Assembly (NCBI RefSeq): GCF_943371255.1
Contig: NZ_CALRUC010000005.1
Location: 7,728-71,727 of the forward strand
DNA: 64,000 nt
DNA from: Ferrovibrio terrae_B
Lineage (GTDB): Bacteria > Pseudomonadota > Alphaproteobacteria > Ferrovibrionales > Ferrovibrionaceae
Direction of reading: 5' to 3'
The translations under genes were made by a program, and so were the position numbers. A model generated the notes under the pieces. It was given only the letters and a program-made list of their open reading frames with translations. It was not told the origin of the DNA and did not search any database. This document shows, piece by piece, positions 1 through 8,530 of this stretch (its first letter is position 1; each line of letters opens with the position of its first letter).

Positions 1-1
1 G

Positions 2-79
2 AAAAAAGTGATCGACGGCCTGACGCTCAAGGATAGTGGGAAATTCTTCAACTACGACGGCAGCGAGATTCCATGGTGA
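2..79 (+). CDS. C-terminal end of a short-chain dehydrogenase (partial)
   Basis: An open frame enters from the left edge and stops at 77-79. Its last residues, GKFFNYDGSEIPW, resemble the C-terminus of SDR oxidoreductases of the C-factor (CsgA) type, which often end in a YDG..PW tail. Only 25 codons are visible, so the family call rests on the tail and on the adjacent SDR gene. The stop overlaps the next start (ATGGTGA, 73-79), which suggests that the two genes are cotranscribed and translationally coupled. Confidence 0.5.
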   Translation, partial: KKVIDGLTLKDSGKFFNYDGSEIPW

Positions 80-828
80 GCACAGAAAAGACGATCCTGG
101 TCACCGGCGGCAGCCGCGGCATCGGCCGCGCCGTCGCTATCCTGGCCGGCCGGCGTGGCTGGTCGGTCGGCGTGAACTATGCCGCTAACGAAAAGGCCGC
201 GCAGGATACCGTGCTGGCCGTGCACAAAGCCGGCGGGCTCGCCATCGCGATCAAGGGCGACGTCGCCATCGAGGCCGACGTGATCGCCATGTTCGACGCC
301 ACCGAGAAGGCTTTCGGCAAACTGGATGGCCTGGTCAACAATGCCGGCGTGGTAGCGCCGACCGCCGATCTGGCCGACATGCCGCTGGAACGTCTGAAGC
401 GCCTGTTCGACACCAACATTCTCGGCAGCGTGCTCTGCGCCCGCGAAGCGGCACGGCGGCTGTCGACGCGGCGAGGCGGCAAGGGCGGCGGCATCGTCAA
501 CCTGTCATCGGTGGCGGCGCGGCTGGGCTCGCCGAACCTGTTTGTCGATTATGCCACCTCGAAAGGCGCGATCGATACGCTGACGCTCGGCCTGTCGAAG
601 GAGCTGGGTCCGGAGGGCATCCGCGTCAACGCGGTGCGGCCGGGCATCATCGAGACCGACATCCATGCCAGTGCCGGCGAGCCGGACCGTGCCGAGCGCC
701 TGGGCAAGACCGCACCGCTGGGCCGGGCCGGAACAGCGGAAGAAGTGGCGGAAGCGATCATCTGGCTGCTGGACGATGCCAGCAGCTATGTCAACGGCGC
801 GCTGCTGGATGTCGCCGGCGGCCGCTGA
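73..828 (+). CDS. SDR family NAD(P)-dependent oxidoreductase
   Basis: A complete 251-residue classical short-chain dehydrogenase. The nucleotide-binding glycine motif TGGSRGIG is at about residues 11-18, the structural NNAG motif at about 89-92, and the catalytic Ser (about 145), Tyr160 and Lys164 (YATSK) are all present. The C-terminal GG..DVAGGR is typical of the FabG/glucose dehydrogenase-like group. Substrate cannot be told from sequence; a cytoplasmic sugar, acyl or alcohol oxidoreductase is possible. It overlaps the upstream SDR-like end by 7 bases, and the next gene is convergent, with only 6 bases between the stops. Confidence 0.85.
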   Translation: MVSTEKTILVTGGSRGIGRAVAILAGRRGWSVGVNYAANEKAAQDTVLAVHKAGGLAIAIKGDVAIEADVIAMFDATEKAFGKLDGLVNNAGVVAPTADLADMPLERLKRLFDTNILGSVLCAREAARRLSTRRGGKGGGIVNLSSVAARLGSPNLFVDYATSKGAIDTLTLGLSKELGPEGIRVNAVRPGIIETDIHASAGEPDRAERLGKTAPLGRAGTAEEVAEAIIWLLDDASSYVNGALLDVAGGR

Positions 829-834
829 AGCCGT

Positions 835-1494
835 TCAGCGTTTCGAGGTCAGCGCGAGCGGATTGCCATCACCCGCGCTAGCAAAGAAGATCAGATAATA
901 GTGCGGCGCCTTGCCTGTGCGCTCCAGCATCGCCTGGCGCCGCCGCTCCCAGCATTCGACCCACCATTTCGGATTCTTGAGGGTGACATGCACATTGCTG
1001 CCATCGGGGAATGTCTTCTCCGCCGGGTATAGCGCGATGCAGGCATAGACGAAGTGACGGCCGTAGCCGAGCAGTTCGTCCACCACCCAGTCCATATCCT
1101 CTTCCGGGATATGCTCCATCACATCGGTGCAGATCACACCGTCGAACACTTCGTTCGGCAGGGTCGCCAGCGGCGGATAACCCGGATCGTAGAGATGCAG
1201 GCGCTGCAGGCCCCAGTATTGCTGCAACGAGCCAAGTTTTTTGCTGCCCGCAACCGGAAAGGATTTTTTCTGGTAGTAACTGCCCTTGCCCGAGCCATAG
1301 TCCAGCAGGGTTTTGGAACGGAACTCCCCGATGACCATGCGGATGCGGGCAATATGCGGCGCCAGGCTGGCACCATCGAAGGTCTCGCTCGCCTGAAGCT
1401 TTCCGGTGCCTGCGTCATGCATCTGCTTGTAAAAATCGACAAGCTGGGTATAGCGCGGGCTGGGTGTGCTGCGGGTATACGTCACGCCTCTCAC
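835..1494 (-). CDS. class I SAM-dependent methyltransferase, last gene of the methionine operon
   Basis: A 219-residue Rossmann-type methyltransferase. Motif I reads LLDYGSGKGSYY and a post-motif segment contains VICTDVMEHIPEED, as in Methyltransf_11/23 proteins that recognise small or lipid-like substrates. The substrate is unknown. The start ATG overlaps the stop of the GNAT gene (ATGA, 1491-1494), so it is probably translated as the last member of the sahR-metF-metH1-metH2-GNAT operon. A SAM-consuming enzyme in a methionine regulon is plausible, but its role here is inference. Confidence 0.75.
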   Translation of the reverse strand: MRGVTYTRSTPSPRYTQLVDFYKQMHDAGTGKLQASETFDGASLAPHIARIRMVIGEFRSKTLLDYGSGKGSYYQKKSFPVAGSKKLGSLQQYWGLQRLHLYDPGYPPLATLPNEVFDGVICTDVMEHIPEEDMDWVVDELLGYGRHFVYACIALYPAEKTFPDGSNVHVTLKNPKWWVECWERRRQAMLERTGKAPHYYLIFFASAGDGNPLALTSKR

Positions 1495-1949
1495 TCCAGA
1501 TACAGCTTCATGCCGACATGGCTGGCCTTGAATCCGAGCCGTTCATAAAGACGGTGTGCGCCCTGCCGGCTGTTGTCGGAGGTCAGCTGCACCATCTTGC
1601 ACCCCTTCTCCTTCGCGCGTGCGACAGCATGGCGGATCAGGTCAGAGCCGAGGCCCTTGCCGCGCAGGCTGCTCTCGATCCGCACCGCCTCGATCTGGGC
1701 GCGCTGCTTGCCCAGGCTGCCGAGACCGGGAAGAATCAATAACTGAAGGCAGCCGATGATGGCGCCGGCGTCGTTCAGCGCCAGAATCACCTCGGCGCCG
1801 ATACGCTGCAGGCCGGCAAAGGCGATGCCGTATTCAGGCGGCAACGGATCGGTATGGCGCTCACGGCCACCGCCCAGATGATCGTCAGCCAGCAGGCGCA
1901 CGATCTCGGGCAGGTCGGCCGCGGTGGCCAGTCTGAACTGCAGGCTCAC
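1491..1949 (-). CDS. GNAT family N-acetyltransferase
   Basis: A 152-residue single-domain GNAT protein. The acetyl-CoA pyrophosphate loop is visible as RGKGLG after the beta-4 strand (ESSLRGKGLGSDLIRHA), followed by the alpha helix and the motif B region (YERLGFKASHVGMKLYLE). Substrate specificity cannot be assigned; the C-terminus resembles small GNATs that act on amino acids or amines. The start overlaps the metH2 stop by 4 bases (1946-1949) and the stop overlaps the methyltransferase start, so it is embedded in the methionine operon. Confidence 0.8.
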   Translation of the reverse strand: MSLQFRLATAADLPEIVRLLADDHLGGGRERHTDPLPPEYGIAFAGLQRIGAEVILALNDAGAIIGCLQLLILPGLGSLGKQRAQIEAVRIESSLRGKGLGSDLIRHAVARAKEKGCKMVQLTSDNSRQGAHRLYERLGFKASHVGMKLYLE

Positions 1950-4663
1950 TCGGCGGCCTCGGCGGCGGCATTCTCCCGGGCCGGATCATAGGCCAGATTG
2001 GGCGCCAGCCAGCGTTCCATGGTGGCGAGATCCATATCCTTGCGCCTGGCGTAATCCGCCACCTGGTCGCGCTCGATGCGACCGATGCCGAAATACTCCG
2101 CCTGCGGGTGGCTGAAATACCAGCCGCTGACCGCGGCCGACGGCCACATGGCAAAACTCTCGGTCAGCGTGATGCCGGCCTTCGCGGTGGCGTCGAGCAG
2201 GCGGAACAGCGTCGCCTTCTCGGTATGGTCGGGACAGGCCGGATAACCCGGCGCCGGGCGGATGCCGCGATAGTCCTCGGCGATCAGCGCGTCGTTGCCC
2301 AGCGTCTCGTCCGCCGCATAGCCCCAGAATTCCTTGCGCACGCGTTCATGCATGCGCTCGGCAAAGGCTTCGGCCAGGCGATCAGCCAGGGCCTGCGCCA
2401 GGATACCGGAATAATCATCCTGCCTGGTGGTGAATTCACGCTTGATCCACTCGTCCAGTCCGATACCGGCCGTAACGGCGAAGGCGCCGACATAGTCGGC
2501 CAGGCCGGATTCCTTCGGCGCGACGAAATCGGCCAGCGAGATATTCGCCCGGTCGCGGTCGCGCTTCATCTGCTGGCGCAGCATATGCAGCCGCGCCACC
2601 TCCTCGCCCTGCGCCTCATCGGCATAGAGGGCGATGTCGTCATCGTCGATCTGCGCTGCCGGCCAGAAGCCGATCACCGCAGAGGCCCGGATCGGCTTTT
2701 CCTCGACGATGCGCTTGAGCATCGCCTGCGCATCCTTGAACAGGTTGCTGGCCGCCTCGCCCACCACAGGGTCTTTCAGGATATCGGGATATTTGCCGCG
2801 CAACTCCCAGGACGAGAAGAAGGGCGTCCAGTCGATGCGCTCGACCAGCTCTGAGATCGGATAATCCTCGAATACCTTCACACCCAGGAAACCCGGACGC
2901 GGCGGCGCGTAGCCATTCCAGTCGATCTTTGTCTTGTTGCGGCGGGCATCGGCAATGCTCTGGCGCGGACCAGTGTTGCGCTCGCGGGCATGGATGTCGC
3001 GGATCCTCTGGTATTCGTTTGCAATCTCGCCGGCATAGACAGGGCGATCACTGGTCGAGACCAGCTTGCCGGCTACGCCGACCGCGCGCGAGGCGTCGGT
3101 GACATAGACCACCGGGCCCTTGTAGTTCGGCGCGATTTTGACCGCAGTATGTACCTTCGACGTGGTGGCGCCGCCGATCAGCAGCGGCAGGTTCAGGCCT
3201 TCCCGCTGCATCTCGCTGGCGACATAGCACATTTCATCCAGGCTGGGCGTAATCAGACCGCTGAGGCCGATGATATCAACCTTCTGTTTCTTGGCTTCGT
3301 CCAGGATGCGGGCGCAGGACACCATGACACCGAGATCGATCACCTCGTAATTGTTGCACTGGAGCACGACGCCGACGATGTTCTTGCCGATATCGTGCAC
3401 ATCGCCCTTCACCGTGGCCATCAGCACCTTGCCATTGGTCTTGGCCGGGCCGGCATTCTTTTCGGCTTCGATGAAGGGCAGCAGGTAGGCCACCGCCTTT
3501 TTCATCACACGGGCGGATTTCACCACCTGCGGCAGGAACATCTTGCCAGAACCGAACAGGTCGCCAACCACGTTCATGCCGTCCATCAGCGGGCCTTCGA
3601 TCACATCGAGCGGGCGGCTGACGATATGGCGCGCCTCTTCGGTATCCTGATCGATGAAATCGGTAATGCCATGCACCAGGGCATGGGTCAGACGGGCGCG
3701 CACTTCCTTTTCGCGCCAGGACATGTCGATTTCCTGCGACCGCGCACCGCCCTTGAAGCGCTCGGCGATTTCCAACATACGCTCGGTGGCATCCGGGCGG
3801 CGGTTGAGCAAAACGTCTTCCACGCGCTCGCGCAGCTCGGCCGGAATATCCTCATAGACCGGCAACTGGCCGGCATTGACGATGCCCATGTCCATGCCGT
3901 TCTGCATGCCGTAATACAGGAAGACGGCATGCATCGCCTCGCGGACCTGTTCGTTGCCACGGAAGGAGAACGACACGTTCGAGACACCGCCGGAAATATG
4001 GCAATGCGGCAGGTTTTCACGGATGCGTTTCGCGCCCTCAAAGAATTCGACCGCGTAATTGTTGTGCTCCTCGATGCCGGTAGCGACGGCGAAGATATTC
4101 GGGTCAAAAATGATGTCTTCCGGCGGGAAACCGATCTGCTCGGTCAGCAGCTTGTAGGCGCGGGCGCAGATCTCAAATTTTCGGTCGGCTGTATCGGCCT
4201 GGCCCTGTTCGTCAAACGCCATCACCACGACGGCAGCGCCATAGCGGCGCACCTTGCGGGCCTGGGTGAGAAAGGCGTCTTCACCCTCCTTCATGCTGAT
4301 CGAGTTGACGATGGCCTTGCCCTGCACGCATTTCAGGCCGGCCTCGATGATCTCCCATTTCGAGCTGTCGATCATGATCGGCACACGCGAGATATCGGGC
4401 TCGGATGCAATCAGGTTGAGGTATTTTACCATCGCCGCCTTGGAGTCGAGCATGCCCTCGTCCATGTTGACGTCGATGATCTGGGCACCACTTTCCACCT
4501 GCTGGCGCGCGACCGTGAGCGCGGCGTCGAAATCGCCGTTCAGGATCAGCTTGCGGAATTTGGCCGAGCCGGTGACGTTGGTACGCTCGCCGATATTGAT
4601 GAAGACCGGGCCGTTGAAGCCGCGTTCCTTCAGATCGGACATGTCAGACTCTTTCCTGGTCAT
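1946..4663 (-). CDS. metH: cobalamin-dependent methionine synthase, pterin/B12/reactivation part
   Basis: A 905-residue protein holding the last three modules of MetH: a pterin-binding barrel (about residues 18-300, with FINIGERTNVTGS), the helical cap and cobalamin domain (about 310-560, with DVHDIGKNIV; His423 is the predicted lower cobalt ligand), and the SAM-binding reactivation domain (about 620-890, with RPAPGYPACPDH). The N-terminal homocysteine domain is on the separate upstream gene, the split form seen in many alphaproteobacteria. It transfers methyl from methyltetrahydrofolate via cobalamin to homocysteine bound by the partner. The chosen ATG overlaps the metH1 stop (ATGA). A second Met at residue 8 is an alternative start. 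Confidence 0.95.
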   Translation of the reverse strand: MTRKESDMSDLKERGFNGPVFINIGERTNVTGSAKFRKLILNGDFDAALTVARQQVESGAQIIDVNMDEGMLDSKAAMVKYLNLIASEPDISRVPIMIDSSKWEIIEAGLKCVQGKAIVNSISMKEGEDAFLTQARKVRRYGAAVVVMAFDEQGQADTADRKFEICARAYKLLTEQIGFPPEDIIFDPNIFAVATGIEEHNNYAVEFFEGAKRIRENLPHCHISGGVSNVSFSFRGNEQVREAMHAVFLYYGMQNGMDMGIVNAGQLPVYEDIPAELRERVEDVLLNRRPDATERMLEIAERFKGGARSQEIDMSWREKEVRARLTHALVHGITDFIDQDTEEARHIVSRPLDVIEGPLMDGMNVVGDLFGSGKMFLPQVVKSARVMKKAVAYLLPFIEAEKNAGPAKTNGKVLMATVKGDVHDIGKNIVGVVLQCNNYEVIDLGVMVSCARILDEAKKQKVDIIGLSGLITPSLDEMCYVASEMQREGLNLPLLIGGATTSKVHTAVKIAPNYKGPVVYVTDASRAVGVAGKLVSTSDRPVYAGEIANEYQRIRDIHARERNTGPRQSIADARRNKTKIDWNGYAPPRPGFLGVKVFEDYPISELVERIDWTPFFSSWELRGKYPDILKDPVVGEAASNLFKDAQAMLKRIVEEKPIRASAVIGFWPAAQIDDDDIALYADEAQGEEVARLHMLRQQMKRDRDRANISLADFVAPKESGLADYVGAFAVTAGIGLDEWIKREFTTRQDDYSGILAQALADRLAEAFAERMHERVRKEFWGYAADETLGNDALIAEDYRGIRPAPGYPACPDHTEKATLFRLLDATAKAGITLTESFAMWPSAAVSGWYFSHPQAEYFGIGRIERDQVADYARRKDMDLATMERWLAPNLAYDPARENAAAEAAE

Positions 4664-5739
4664 GCGGCAGGCACGGCAAAAGGCTCAAGGCCGCTCAGGC
4701 GCAGCTGCGGCGGAATGGTCGGAATGCGGCGCGGCTTGATACCTTTCACGCTGTCGGCAATCGCCTTGATATGCTCCGGCGTGGTGCCGCAGCAACCGCC
4801 GACGATATTGACCAGGCCCGACTGCGCCCATTCGCGCAGATGCGCGGCGGTGGTATGTGGCGCTTCATCATATTCACCAAACTGATTCGGCAATCCGGCA
4901 TTGGGATAGGCGCTGACCGGCACATCGGCGACGCGGCTCAATTCGGCAATATAGGCACGCATCTGCTCGGCACCGAAGGCGCAGTTGAGGCCGACCGAAA
5001 ACGGCTTGGTGTGACGCAGGCTGTTCCAGAAGGCCTCGGTGGTCTGCCCCGACAGCGTGCGGCCGGACAGGTCGGTGATGGTGCCCGAGATCATGATGGG
5101 CCATTCCTCGCCCAGTTCGTCGAACAGCTCGTAGACGCCGAAGGCGGCAGCCTTGGCATTCAACGTGTCAAACACAGTTTCGATCAGCAGCAGATCGGCG
5201 CCCCCTTCGATCAGGCCACGCGCCTGTTCCTTATAGGCATCCTTCAGCTCATCGAAGGTGATGTTGCGGAAATCCGGACGGTTAACATCGGGTGAGAGCG
5301 AGGCCGTGCGGTTGGTCGGCCCCATGGCGCCGGCAACAAAACGCGGCTTGGACGGATCTTTTGCAGTGTATTCATCCGCCGCCAACCGCGCCAGCCGGGC
5401 GCCCTCGCGATTGATGTCATGCACGGCGGATTCAAGATGGTAGTCAGCCTGGCTGATCCAGGTGCCGCTGAAGGTGTTGGTCTCGATGATATCGGCATCG
5501 GCATCGAGATATTCCTTGTATACGGCAAGGATCACATCGGGCCGCGTCAGGTTCAGAACATCGTGATTGCCCTTGAGGTCGCTGTTGGCACCCTTGAAAC
5601 GGTCGCCGCGATAATCGGCCTCGGTCAGCTTGCGACGCTGCAGCATGGTGCCCATGGCGCCATCCAGCACCAGGATGCGTTCTTTCGCCGTCTTGGCCAG
5701 CAGCGCACGACGTGTCTGGCGCTCCTCAAGCGTGGTCAT
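4660..5739 (-). CDS. methionine synthase homocysteine-binding subunit
   Basis: A 359-residue homocysteine S-methyltransferase domain, equivalent to MetH module 1. Visible features are ILVLDGAMGTMLQ near the N-terminus and the three zinc-binding cysteines, Cys253 (GLNCAFG) and Cys316/317 (GGCCGTTP). The frame stays open upstream to 5886, but an AAGGAG ribosome site lies seven bases before the ATG at 5739 and the upstream extension would run into metF, so 5739 is preferred. It has no cobalamin domain and must work with the 905-residue product of the next gene, whose start it overlaps by 4 bases. Confidence 0.93.
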   Translation of the reverse strand: MTTLEERQTRRALLAKTAKERILVLDGAMGTMLQRRKLTEADYRGDRFKGANSDLKGNHDVLNLTRPDVILAVYKEYLDADADIIETNTFSGTWISQADYHLESAVHDINREGARLARLAADEYTAKDPSKPRFVAGAMGPTNRTASLSPDVNRPDFRNITFDELKDAYKEQARGLIEGGADLLLIETVFDTLNAKAAAFGVYELFDELGEEWPIMISGTITDLSGRTLSGQTTEAFWNSLRHTKPFSVGLNCAFGAEQMRAYIAELSRVADVPVSAYPNAGLPNQFGEYDEAPHTTAAHLREWAQSGLVNIVGGCCGTTPEHIKAIADSVKGIKPRRIPTIPPQLRLSGLEPFAVPAA

Positions 5740-5750
5740 CGACATACTCC

Positions 5751-6665
5751 TTACGCAGCGGCTTCGCCGGTGATGCTCGGCTTCGGCCGCACACCCAGGA
5801 CATGGCAGATCGCATAGGTGAGATCGGCGCGGTTGAGTGTGTAGAAATGGAACTCGTCGATGCCGGCGGCGAGAAGCCGGCGGCACTGTTCAGCAGCCAG
5901 ATGCGCCGCCACCATGCGCCGCGTCTCGGCGTCATTGTCGAGACCATCAAACTGGTCAGCCATCCAGGCCGGCACGCTGGCGCCGCAGGCGGCCGAGAAT
6001 TTCACCACCTGGCGGAAATTGGTCACCGGCAGGATGCCCGGCACGATCGGCACCGTGATACCGGCCGAACGGGCGCGTTCGAGGAAGCGGAAATACACAT
6101 CGGTGTCGAAGAAATACTGGGTAACGCAGCGGGTGGCACCGGCATCGACCTTGCGCTTGAGATGTTCCAACTCGACGCGCGGCGATGTCGTATCGGGATG
6201 GCCTTCGGGGTAGCAGCCGACGCTGATCTCGAAATCGCCGATCTTCTTCAGGCCGGCAATCAGATCGGTGGAATTGGCATAGCCTTGCGGATGCGGCGCG
6301 AAACCGCCGGTGCCTTCCTGCGGGTCGCCGCGCAGCGCCACGATATGGCGGATGCCGGCCTGCCAGTAATGCTGGGCGACCTCGTCCACTTCGCCCTTCG
6401 AGGCGCCGACGCAGGTGAGATGCGCCGCCGGCTTCAGGCCGGTTTCGTTGAGGATGCGGACCACGGTGTTATGCGTGCGCTCGCGGGTGGAACCGCCGGC
6501 ACCATAGGTTACCGAGACAAAACGCGGCTCGAGCGGGGCCAGGCGGGTGACGCTGCGCCACAGGCTCTCTTCCATCTCCACCGTCTTCGGCGGGAAGAAT
6601 TCAAATGACACTTTCAGCGGGCCCGAGCGGCGGGCGGCATGGGCATTGCTATCGGGGAGCGTCAT
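5751..6665 (-). CDS. metF: 5,10-methylenetetrahydrofolate reductase
   Basis: A 304-residue FAD-dependent reductase that makes 5-methyltetrahydrofolate, the methyl donor for MetH. Family hallmarks are FEFFPPKT at the N-terminus, the RERT/HLTCV region and the LRGDP segment followed by the FIGCYPEGHP-like block. The frame is open upstream to 6794, but the ATG at 6663-6665 overlaps the stop of the regulator gene (ATGA) and gives normal MetF length. It lies between sahR and the two methionine synthase genes, with 11 bases before metH1. Confidence 0.95.
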   Translation of the reverse strand: MTLPDSNAHAARRSGPLKVSFEFFPPKTVEMEESLWRSVTRLAPLEPRFVSVTYGAGGSTRERTHNTVVRILNETGLKPAAHLTCVGASKGEVDEVAQHYWQAGIRHIVALRGDPQEGTGGFAPHPQGYANSTDLIAGLKKIGDFEISVGCYPEGHPDTTSPRVELEHLKRKVDAGATRCVTQYFFDTDVYFRFLERARSAGITVPIVPGILPVTNFRQVVKFSAACGASVPAWMADQFDGLDNDAETRRMVAAHLAAEQCRRLLAAGIDEFHFYTLNRADLTYAICHVLGVRPKPSITGEAAA

Positions 6666-7657
6666 TCGGCGGCACTCTTCTGCTGAGAATTCTGAATGGC
6701 ATTGCCACGCTTGACGGCACGCCAGACATGCACGGTGAGCGGCTGGCCCGGCAGGGCCGTGACCGGGTCGAGATCGAGACCGGCGGCGGCGCACCAGTGG
6801 CGCAACTCGGCATCGGCAAAGCCAAGCCGGCGATGGGCATGACGGGCGCGCAAATCTTCCAGATCGTGCGGGGCGAAATCGACGATCACCAGACGACCAT
6901 GCGGTTTCAGCACCCGGGCTGCTTCCTGGATCACCTTCTGCGGTTCATCGGCGAAATGCAGCACCTGGTGGATCACTGCGGCATCGACGCTGCCACTATC
7001 CAGCGGCAGGGCATACATGTCGGCCTGGCGCACCTGGCAATGCTTGATGCCGGCGCGTTCCAGATTGCTGCGCGCGATGCTGAGCATATCGCGGCTCATA
7101 TCGACGCCCAGGCCACGCTTGACCCTGGGCGACAGGATTTCCAGCAGCCGGCCGGTGCCAGTGCCGATATCGAGCAGGTCGTCGATCGGGGTCGCATCAC
7201 CCAGCAGCTTCAGCACGGTGGCCTCGACCTGGGCCTCGTCGATATGAAGCGAGCGGATCGCCGACCAATGCGCGGCATTGTCGCGGAAATAGCGCTCGGC
7301 GGCATCGGCACGGGCGCGCTTCACGGCCACCAGCCGTTCGGCATCGCGCGCCAGCGTGGCATCGCTGGCCGGCAACAGGGTGGCGAGCGCCCGCACCAGC
7401 GGCGCCCCGGCCAACCGGTCGCCGACCCGGTAAAATGCCCAGGTGCCTTCTGGCACACGCTCGAGCAGCCCGGCCTCACAGAGCAATTTCAGGTGGCGGG
7501 ACACACGCGGTTGGCTCTGGCCCAGAATCTGGGTCAGTTCAGACACGGTCAGTTCGCCCTCGGCACACAGGGCCAGCAGGCGCAACCGGGTCGGCTCGGC
7601 CGCAGCCCGCAGGGCGGCCATCAGGATATCCAGGGTGAAACTTGGCTCGACGCTCAT
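6662..7657 (-). CDS. sahR: ArsR-family HTH regulator fused to a SAM/SAH-binding methyltransferase-like domain (SahR type)
   Basis: A 331-residue protein with an ArsR winged helix at about 5-95 (ELTVSELTQILGQSQPRVSRH recognition region around 35-56; no metal-binding cysteine motif) and a class I methyltransferase fold at about 140-300 with motif I DLLDIGTGTGRLLE near 160-174. This architecture is that of SahR, the S-adenosylhomocysteine-responsive repressor of methionine genes in Proteobacteria. As first gene of a metF-metH operon it fits that role: high SAH should relieve repression of remethylation. Assignment to SahR is from architecture and context. An AT-rich palindrome just upstream is the likely operator. 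Confidence 0.78.
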   Translation of the reverse strand: MSVEPSFTLDILMAALRAAAEPTRLRLLALCAEGELTVSELTQILGQSQPRVSRHLKLLCEAGLLERVPEGTWAFYRVGDRLAGAPLVRALATLLPASDATLARDAERLVAVKRARADAAERYFRDNAAHWSAIRSLHIDEAQVEATVLKLLGDATPIDDLLDIGTGTGRLLEILSPRVKRGLGVDMSRDMLSIARSNLERAGIKHCQVRQADMYALPLDSGSVDAAVIHQVLHFADEPQKVIQEAARVLKPHGRLVIVDFAPHDLEDLRARHAHRRLGFADAELRHWCAAAGLDLDPVTALPGQPLTVHVWRAVKRGNAIQNSQQKSAAE

Positions 7658-7667
7658 GCGGCAGATA

Positions 7668-7681
7668 TAAACATATCTTTA
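7668..7681 (-). promoter_or_regulatory. candidate SahR operator
   Basis: The stretch TAAACATATCTTTA is a near-perfect palindrome (TAAA-N-ATAT-N-TTTA) placed 10 bases before the start of the ArsR/methyltransferase gene, in otherwise GC-rich DNA. The outer bases A7667 and T7682 also pair. Its position over the expected ribosome site and promoter start suggests autorepression of the whole met operon. It resembles the AT-rich palindromes expected for SahR, but the match to the published motif has not been computed. Confidence 0.6.
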
Positions 7682-7835
7682 TGTATTTGTGTAGAGCTTA
7701 AACACCGGCTCAAAAAGAATCATGGCGATCCCCCGACAGCCGCGATATGTATTCGCCTCGTTAAGGCCTTATTGTCGACCTAAAAGATCAGGTATCTCCT
7801 AGCTTTAACCGCCAAGCTTTCACGGTTGTGCCCCC

Positions 7836-8459
7836 ATGCTCGCTGCCCTCTTGCCTCGCCGTTTCCTGTTCACTGTCCTGGCCGCTCTGGCCCTCAGCCT
7901 GCCGGGCGCGATCCAGCCTACACAGGCCGCAACACCGCCGGACCAATTCGTCCGCGAGGTCGGTGGCGACACCCTGAAGGCCCTGGGCGATCGCTCGCTG
8001 ACCACCGAGAAGCGCGAAGGCCTCGTCCGCACCCTGCTGACCACCCATCTGGATCTCGATGCCGTTGGTCGCTTCTGCCTCGGCCGCTACGGTCGCGGCC
8101 TCACCGACGAGCAGAAAAAGGAATATGACCAGCTGTTCCAGGAGTATCTGGTGAAGGTCTATTCGCAGCTGCTGTCGCAATATAACGGCGAGACGCTGGA
8201 GGTGCGCGATGGCACCCGCGCCGCCGGTAGCGAGTCGATCGTAGAATCGCAGATCAACCGCCCGAGCGGCCCGCCGATCCGCGTCGAATGGAAAACCCAT
8301 CACAAGGACGGCAAGCCGCTGGTCACCGATGTGGTGGTCGAAGGCGTGTCTATGGCCTTCACGCAGCGCCAGCAGTTTGAATCGGTGATCCAGAATAACG
8401 GCGGCAAGATCGATGCCTTGTTCGCCGCGATGAAAAAACAGATTGCCGGCCGCCGCTAG
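7836..8459 (+). CDS. MlaC/Ttg2D-family periplasmic phospholipid-binding protein
   Basis: A 207-residue exported protein with a Sec signal peptide (hydrophobic run at about 9-25, cleavage near QAA). The core matches the MlaC (Tol_Tol_Ttg2) family: FCLGRYGRGLT, a conserved YDQLFQEYLVKVYS helix and the V..VKTHHKDGK-like strand region. MlaC carries phospholipid between the outer-membrane MlaA lipoprotein and the MlaFEDB transporter. No mlaA or mlaBDEF gene lies beside it, so it is a solitary copy here. It is divergent from sahR and ends at a strong terminator before phoB. Confidence 0.82.
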   Translation: MLAALLPRRFLFTVLAALALSLPGAIQPTQAATPPDQFVREVGGDTLKALGDRSLTTEKREGLVRTLLTTHLDLDAVGRFCLGRYGRGLTDEQKKEYDQLFQEYLVKVYSQLLSQYNGETLEVRDGTRAAGSESIVESQINRPSGPPIRVEWKTHHKDGKPLVTDVVVEGVSMAFTQRQQFESVIQNNGGKIDALFAAMKKQIAGRR

Positions 8460-8478
8460 GCCGCAGCACAGCAACACA

Positions 8479-8515
8479 AAAGGCCGGCCGTCGCGAAACG
8501 GCCGGCCTTTTTTTT
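8479..8515. terminator. bidirectional intrinsic terminator between mlaC and phoB
   Basis: Bases 8479-8491 and 8498-8510 form a perfect 13-base-pair GC-rich stem with a 6-base loop (CGCGAA), followed by a run of eight T on the plus strand and with AAA on the other flank. It sits between converging gene ends and should stop transcription from both sides. Confidence 0.9.
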
Positions 8516-8530
8516 ATCGTGGCAGTCCGG

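Noticed and set aside
2990..4885. 631-residue plus-strand open frame opposite metH
   Set aside because: It is antisense to the well-supported MetH genes; the translation is rich in His/Asp/Gly from mirrored GC-rich codons and shows no family motif.
5740..5886. Longer metH1 start
   Set aside because: The extra 49 residues are Arg/Pro-rich, would overlap metF, and a good ribosome site supports 5739.
7658..7835. Possible SAM or SAH riboswitch upstream of the methionine operon
   Set aside because: The regulator start lies immediately next to the AT palindrome and no riboswitch-like stems with conserved loops were seen; protein control explains the site better.
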